From: Devosia equisanguinis
Lineage (GTDB): Bacteria > Pseudomonadota > Alphaproteobacteria > Rhizobiales > Devosiaceae
Assembly: GCF_900631955.1 (NCBI RefSeq)
Contig: NZ_UZWD01000025.1
Location: forward strand, 62,001-126,000
Direction: 5' to 3'
Length of the DNA stretch: 64,000 nucleotides
The notes below the pieces were generated by a model. The model did not search any database and was not told where the DNA came from. It saw only the letters and a list, made by a program, of their open reading frames with translations. Positions within the stretch are counted from its first letter, which is position 1, and every line of letters begins with the position of its first letter. Below, piece after piece: positions 60,696-64,000 of this stretch. Both the position numbers and the translations under genes were made by a program.

Positions 60696-61499
60696 CTAGT
60701 GGGTGGTGCTGGGGCGCAGCATATCGAGACGCGCTTGCAAGGGCGGGTCGAGCGGGCGGTTCAAACCGGCATCGACGGCCTCGAGAATGAGTCGAGTAGA
60801 CTCCGGCTCGATGGCGGATTTGAGGCGCTCGAGAAAAACATCGGGGGCGAGGCCCGGCTCGATTGGCGCAAGAATGCGGGCGCGCGCCGTGCCGGGCCAG
60901 ATATTGAGGCTGTTGCGGCCCCAGAACAGGCCGGCATTGAGGGCCACCGGCACGACCGGCACGCCGAGCTCGACATACATGCGCACCAGGCCCTGCTTGT
61001 AGTCGGGCGGCGCCAGCGGCGCCTTGCGGGTGCCTTCGGGGAAAATCACCAGGCGGCAGCCGCGATCGAGGGCGCTGCGCGCCTGGCGCATCATTTCGGG
61101 AATGGCCTCGGCACCCTTCCTGCGGTCGACCTCGATGCAGTCGAGCGAACGCGCGGCCCAGCCGAAGAAGGGAATGCGCATCAGTTCCTTCTTGACGATA
61201 TAGGCGGGGCGGCCGGTATGCGGAAAGATGGAGAACACGTCCCAGTCGGACTGGTGTTTGGAGGCGATGATGCAGCCGCCGGCCGGGATGTTTTCCTGGC
61301 CCTGCACGTCGGTCTTGAGGCCGGCGACGACGCGCAGAAATTGCAGATTGGACCAGCACCAATATTGAGCCATGGCCCAGCTGAAAGACGTGCGGCCCGC
61401 CACGAGGCCCACGATACCGAGGACAATGGCGATGACGGCGGTCTGGCCGATGAACAACAGGTAGAAGAGAATTGTCCTGAGCGTCTGCACGAAAATCAT
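60696..61499 (-). CDS. plsC: 1-acyl-sn-glycerol-3-phosphate acyltransferase PlsC
   Basis: A 267-residue membrane-bound acyltransferase. The catalytic HxxxxD is HQSDWD near residue 77, the substrate-binding motif is FPEGTRKAPL near 150, and VPVVPVALNAG is the third block. Two N-terminal hydrophobic helices (about 10-40) hold it in the membrane. It converts lysophosphatidate to phosphatidate. Confidence 0.9.
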   Translation of the reverse strand: MIFVQTLRTILFYLLFIGQTAVIAIVLGIVGLVAGRTSFSWAMAQYWCWSNLQFLRVVAGLKTDVQGQENIPAGGCIIASKHQSDWDVFSIFPHTGRPAYIVKKELMRIPFFGWAARSLDCIEVDRRKGAEAIPEMMRQARSALDRGCRLVIFPEGTRKAPLAPPDYKQGLVRMYVELGVPVVPVALNAGLFWGRNSLNIWPGTARARILAPIEPGLAPDVFLERLKSAIEPESTRLILEAVDAGLNRPLDPPLQARLDMLRPSTTH

Positions 61500-61527
61500 G
61501 AGGCCTTCCTGGCTAGCCTAGTCCGTC

Positions 61528-62052
61528 TCAGGTGCCGATGGCCGCCAGGCAGTCGCGAAAACGATCTTGCTGGTCGGCGTCGAGGGCCCGTTTGGGGATT
61601 ATCCTATAGAGCCGCTCGGACTCGAACAGCAGAAATACGCGTTTGTCCTCTGTCCAGCGCTTGAAGTGGCTCCAGGGCATGGCGAATTGTCCATATTCGC
61701 TGTCGAAGGCCAGTTGATCGCGGCTCCAGGAGAGACCCAGTTCGCCCTGCAGCGAGCGTTGCTGGCGATAGGTGCGCCGGGCCAGCAACGGATTGAGGAC
61801 GACGCCGAGCGCCAGCACCACAGCGAAGGGCAGGAGGCTGAGGCCCAGAAGTGCCGGCCAACGGCTGGCGAGGCGCTCGGGATCGAGAGGGAAGGCAATG
61901 TCGAGCACCATTGCCATCAGCACCACGACGAGCACGAAGGTGATGACGAGCCCGATCCGGCGGCGCGGCGAGCGAACGGCATCGACGCCATAGAGGCGCG
62001 CCGCGTCGGCCATATCCTGCTCGGTGAGGGCAAAGCGGACGCTGTCGGACAT
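61528..62052 (-). CDS. YcxB-like membrane protein
   Basis: A 174-residue protein with two helices near residues 35-55 and 70-90, then a C-terminal YcxB-like domain (QQRSLQGELGLSWSRDQLAF and FAMPWSHFKRWTEDKRVFLLF split around a turn). Function unknown. It lies 5 bases behind ftsX, so it is probably co-transcribed with ftsE and ftsX. Confidence 0.75.
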   Translation of the reverse strand: MSDSVRFALTEQDMADAARLYGVDAVRSPRRRIGLVITFVLVVVLMAMVLDIAFPLDPERLASRWPALLGLSLLPFAVVLALGVVLNPLLARRTYRQQRSLQGELGLSWSRDQLAFDSEYGQFAMPWSHFKRWTEDKRVFLLFESERLYRIIPKRALDADQQDRFRDCLAAIGT

Positions 62053-62057
62053 GGCTC

Positions 62058-62987
62058 TCAGGAGGCTTCGCTGAGATAGCGGCGCACGGTCATGCGCGAG
62101 GTCACTGCCGTCAGCACGGCGATTACCGGGATCACCGCGGCCACGCCGATTATGCCGTCCCAGCCCAAGAGGAACTGTCCGAACAGCACCCCGACCTGGG
62201 CATTGGCTTCCGAGGGCAAAACGCTGCCGGCTGCGGCGCCGATCAGGGTGAAAAACAGCGTCGCCAAAACCGTGCCGAGCAACCCGCCCTGCAGGCCGAT
62301 GGACAGGAACCGCCCCTGGAATTCGCCGGCAATGAACTTGTTGGAGGCGCCGATGAAATGCAGCACATCGACGATTTCGCGGTTCGAGGCCATGGCGCCG
62401 CGGGTGGCAAAGATGATGGCGAGCACGGTGGCCACGCCGATCAACCCCAGCACCAGAAGACCCGAGAGCACCACGGTTCCGGCCATGGTGTTGAGCTGCT
62501 GGCGCCAGGCGGCGTGGGTATCGAGGCTGGCGCCGTTGATGGCACCGAGATTGCGCTGCAATTGCTCGATATCGGCATCCACCGGATCGGCCAGTTGCAC
62601 GACGATGAGGCGGGGAATGGCGATGGCCGAGAGGTCGAGCCCGGCGCCGAGCCAAGGCTCGAGCAGGGCCTGGCTTTCCTCGATGGTGAGGGCCCGCGCA
62701 CCGGAGACGCCGGGAGTGGACTGGGCCAGCGACACGGCGGTGCGCAGATTGCTCTCCATCACCTCGCCCTCCACCGGGCGGATCTGGATGGTGAGTTCGC
62801 GCCCGACATCGGCGGACCAGGCGATGGCCGATTTCTGTACCAGGACCACGCCGCCCAGCGTCACCGCCGAGAGAAAGGCCATGATGGTGATGAGCAGCAG
62901 CAGGGTGCGGCCCGCCACGCTCTTTTCGGGGACGATGGGCGCGGCACCGGCGCGACGCGGCAACAGGGCGAGCACACGATCAAGCAT
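62058..62987 (-). CDS. ftsX: Cell division protein FtsX
   Basis: A 309-residue inner-membrane protein with four helices: one after the N-terminus (TLLLLITIMAFLSAV), then an extracytoplasmic domain (about 55-170) and three helices in the FtsX core (VLSGLLVLGLIGVATVLAIIF, and two near the C-terminus). It partners FtsE to control peptidoglycan hydrolases at the septum. Its start overlaps the end of ftsE by 8 bases. Confidence 0.92.
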   Translation of the reverse strand: MLDRVLALLPRRAGAAPIVPEKSVAGRTLLLLITIMAFLSAVTLGGVVLVQKSAIAWSADVGRELTIQIRPVEGEVMESNLRTAVSLAQSTPGVSGARALTIEESQALLEPWLGAGLDLSAIAIPRLIVVQLADPVDADIEQLQRNLGAINGASLDTHAAWRQQLNTMAGTVVLSGLLVLGLIGVATVLAIIFATRGAMASNREIVDVLHFIGASNKFIAGEFQGRFLSIGLQGGLLGTVLATLFFTLIGAAAGSVLPSEANAQVGVLFGQFLLGWDGIIGVAAVIPVIAVLTAVTSRMTVRRYLSEAS

Positions 62988-63663
62988 GGATTTTCAGCTC
63001 CCCCTTGTTGAGCACCATGCGCGGATAGGGGAACCGGTCGAGCAGGGGCAATTCATGGGTGGCCAGAATGATGGTCATGCCCAGTGTGCGGTTGAGCTCG
63101 GCAAACAGGTGCACCAGCCGGCTCGACAGGTCCGGATCGACATTGCCGGTGGGCTCGTCGGCCAGCAGCACCTTGGGCCGGGCGATGACGGCGCGGGCAA
63201 TGGCGGCACGCTGCTTTTCACCGCCCGAGAGCAGGGTGGGCAAAGCATGCATGCGCTCGCCCAGCCCGACCCATTCGAGCAGTTCGGTGACATTGGGCCG
63301 ATATTCGCTCTCGGGCTGGCCGAGCACGCGCAGCGGCAGCGCCACGTTTTCGAAGGTGGTCAGATGGTCAAGCAGGCGGAATTCCTGGAACACGATGCCG
63401 ATATGGCGGCGCATCTGCAGCAATTGGTCCTGGTTGAGATGGCTCACATCCTCGCCGAACATGGTGACCTTGCCGCGGCTGGGCTTCAGCGACAGCAGCA
63501 AGAGGCGCAACAGGCTGGTCTTGCCCGAGCCCGACGGGCCGGTGAGGAAATGGAAGGAGCCGGGCTCAATGGAAAAACTGAGATCCTTGAGGATTTCGGG
63601 GCCATTGCCGTAGCGCAGGCCCACATCGGAAAAGTCGATCAAGAACGGGTGCTCCCAGTCCAT
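62980..63663 (-). CDS. ftsE: Cell division ATP-binding protein FtsE
   Basis: A 227-residue ABC ATPase. Walker A is GPSGSGKTS near residue 40, signature LSGGEKQRAAIARA, Walker B VLLADEPTGNVDP and switch His in LATHELPLL. It works with FtsX. The ATG at 63663 is used, but a TTG at 63642 (start MIDFSDVGLRYG as in homologues) has GGGAG 9 bases upstream and may be the true start. Confidence 0.94.
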   Translation of the reverse strand: MDWEHPFLIDFSDVGLRYGNGPEILKDLSFSIEPGSFHFLTGPSGSGKTSLLRLLLLSLKPSRGKVTMFGEDVSHLNQDQLLQMRRHIGIVFQEFRLLDHLTTFENVALPLRVLGQPESEYRPNVTELLEWVGLGERMHALPTLLSGGEKQRAAIARAVIARPKVLLADEPTGNVDPDLSSRLVHLFAELNRTLGMTIILATHELPLLDRFPYPRMVLNKGELKIHA

Positions 63664-63855
63664 CCGGTGTTGGTGGCGCCGCCTTCGGGCGAATCAGTTG
63701 GCGCATCATAGCAGCGTGACGGCGCCTGGGCGGCATGCCTGGGCGTTTTGCGCCGGGGAAAGCGGCACATTTGTGATCTTGGGGAGGATTTGAGGAGTTT
63801 TAACCCCGGCAGGGCTAGGGTCGGGCTGCATGCTTCTTGTCCCAGCGCCGGTCTG

Positions 63856-64000
63856 ATGATCATCACCTGTCCGCATTGCCAGACCAAGTACCAGGTGACC
63901 TATGAGGCCATCGGTGCGGCTGGTCGCAAGGTGCAATGCGCCCATTGCCAGCAGGCCTGGCAGCAGGCCGCGCCAATGATCCCCGAGCCCGAGCCGTCCA
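63856..64000 (+). CDS. MJ0042-type zinc-ribbon protein, cut by right edge
   Basis: The first 48 residues of a protein are visible: IITCPHCQTKYQV, then VQCAHCQQAW. Two CxxC pairs mark the MJ0042 (FYDLN) zinc ribbon found at the N-terminus of many alphaproteobacterial membrane proteins, whose middle is usually disordered and Pro/Glu-rich, as begins here (EPEPS). It is divergent from ftsE and continues outside the window. Confidence 0.85.
   Translation, partial: MIITCPHCQTKYQVTYEAIGAAGRKVQCAHCQQAWQQAAPMIPEPEPS

Overview
The window reads as a chromosomal segment of a high-GC alphaproteobacterium of the order Hyphomicrobiales, probably Devosia-like. This is inferred from gene families (DUF2125 protein, long PstA/PstC permeases, an L32-fumC neighbourhood), codon bias that gives long antisense ORFs, and palindromic intergenic repeats typical of the order. 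No phage, IS element, integrase, rRNA or CRISPR array was seen. Coding density is high and most genes are housekeeping, transport or catabolic.

Region 1 (1-13.4 kb): a truncated exported Pro/Glu/Ala-rich protein, a YjbQ-TauE pair, a SIMPL-domain protein, a two-gene unit for the last steps of oxidative pentose or sugar-acid degradation (XylX-like dehydratase plus 2-oxoglutarate-semialdehyde dehydrogenase), an aminotransferase, a split YdcZ transporter pair, an FAD/NAD(P)-binding protein, an alpha/beta hydrolase and small exported proteins. Region 2 (13.4-20 kb): a complete pstSCAB-phoU-phoB phosphate operon on the minus strand, behind 11-bp-phased Pho boxes. Region 3 (20-24.8 kb): a PcaR-type IclR regulator, a tRNA-Ile(CAT), and an exported amine/amino-acid oxidase system (Tat-exported LodA-like CTQ enzyme, LodB-like flavoprotein, exported RidA).

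Region 4 (24.9-35.7 kb): a cell-wall peptide salvage cluster with a dipeptide epimerase, a MurR/RpiR regulator facing a peptide ABC transporter operon, a cytoplasmic beta-lactamase-fold hydrolase, AnmK, a GNAT enzyme and a DMT exporter. A perfect 9-bp inverted repeat lies at the transporter promoter. Region 5 (35.7-45.6 kb): a PAP2 phosphatase, a FIST sensor next to a GGDEF/EAL protein, a LacI regulator, phosphoglycolate phosphatase, and an IclR regulator divergent from malate synthase G (glyoxylate use).

Region 6 (45.7-64 kb): an ABC-F protein, a repeat-rich gap, ispG with a coupled 29-aa membrane peptide, a PACE efflux protein, an ispA/MOSC/YbaK/methyltransferase run, mtgA, a VapBC toxin-antitoxin pair, rpmF (L32), fumC, several small enzymes, ChaC, PlsC, ftsX-ftsE and the start of a zinc-ribbon protein cut by the right edge. 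Assignments rest on reading translated sequence and motifs without database searches.
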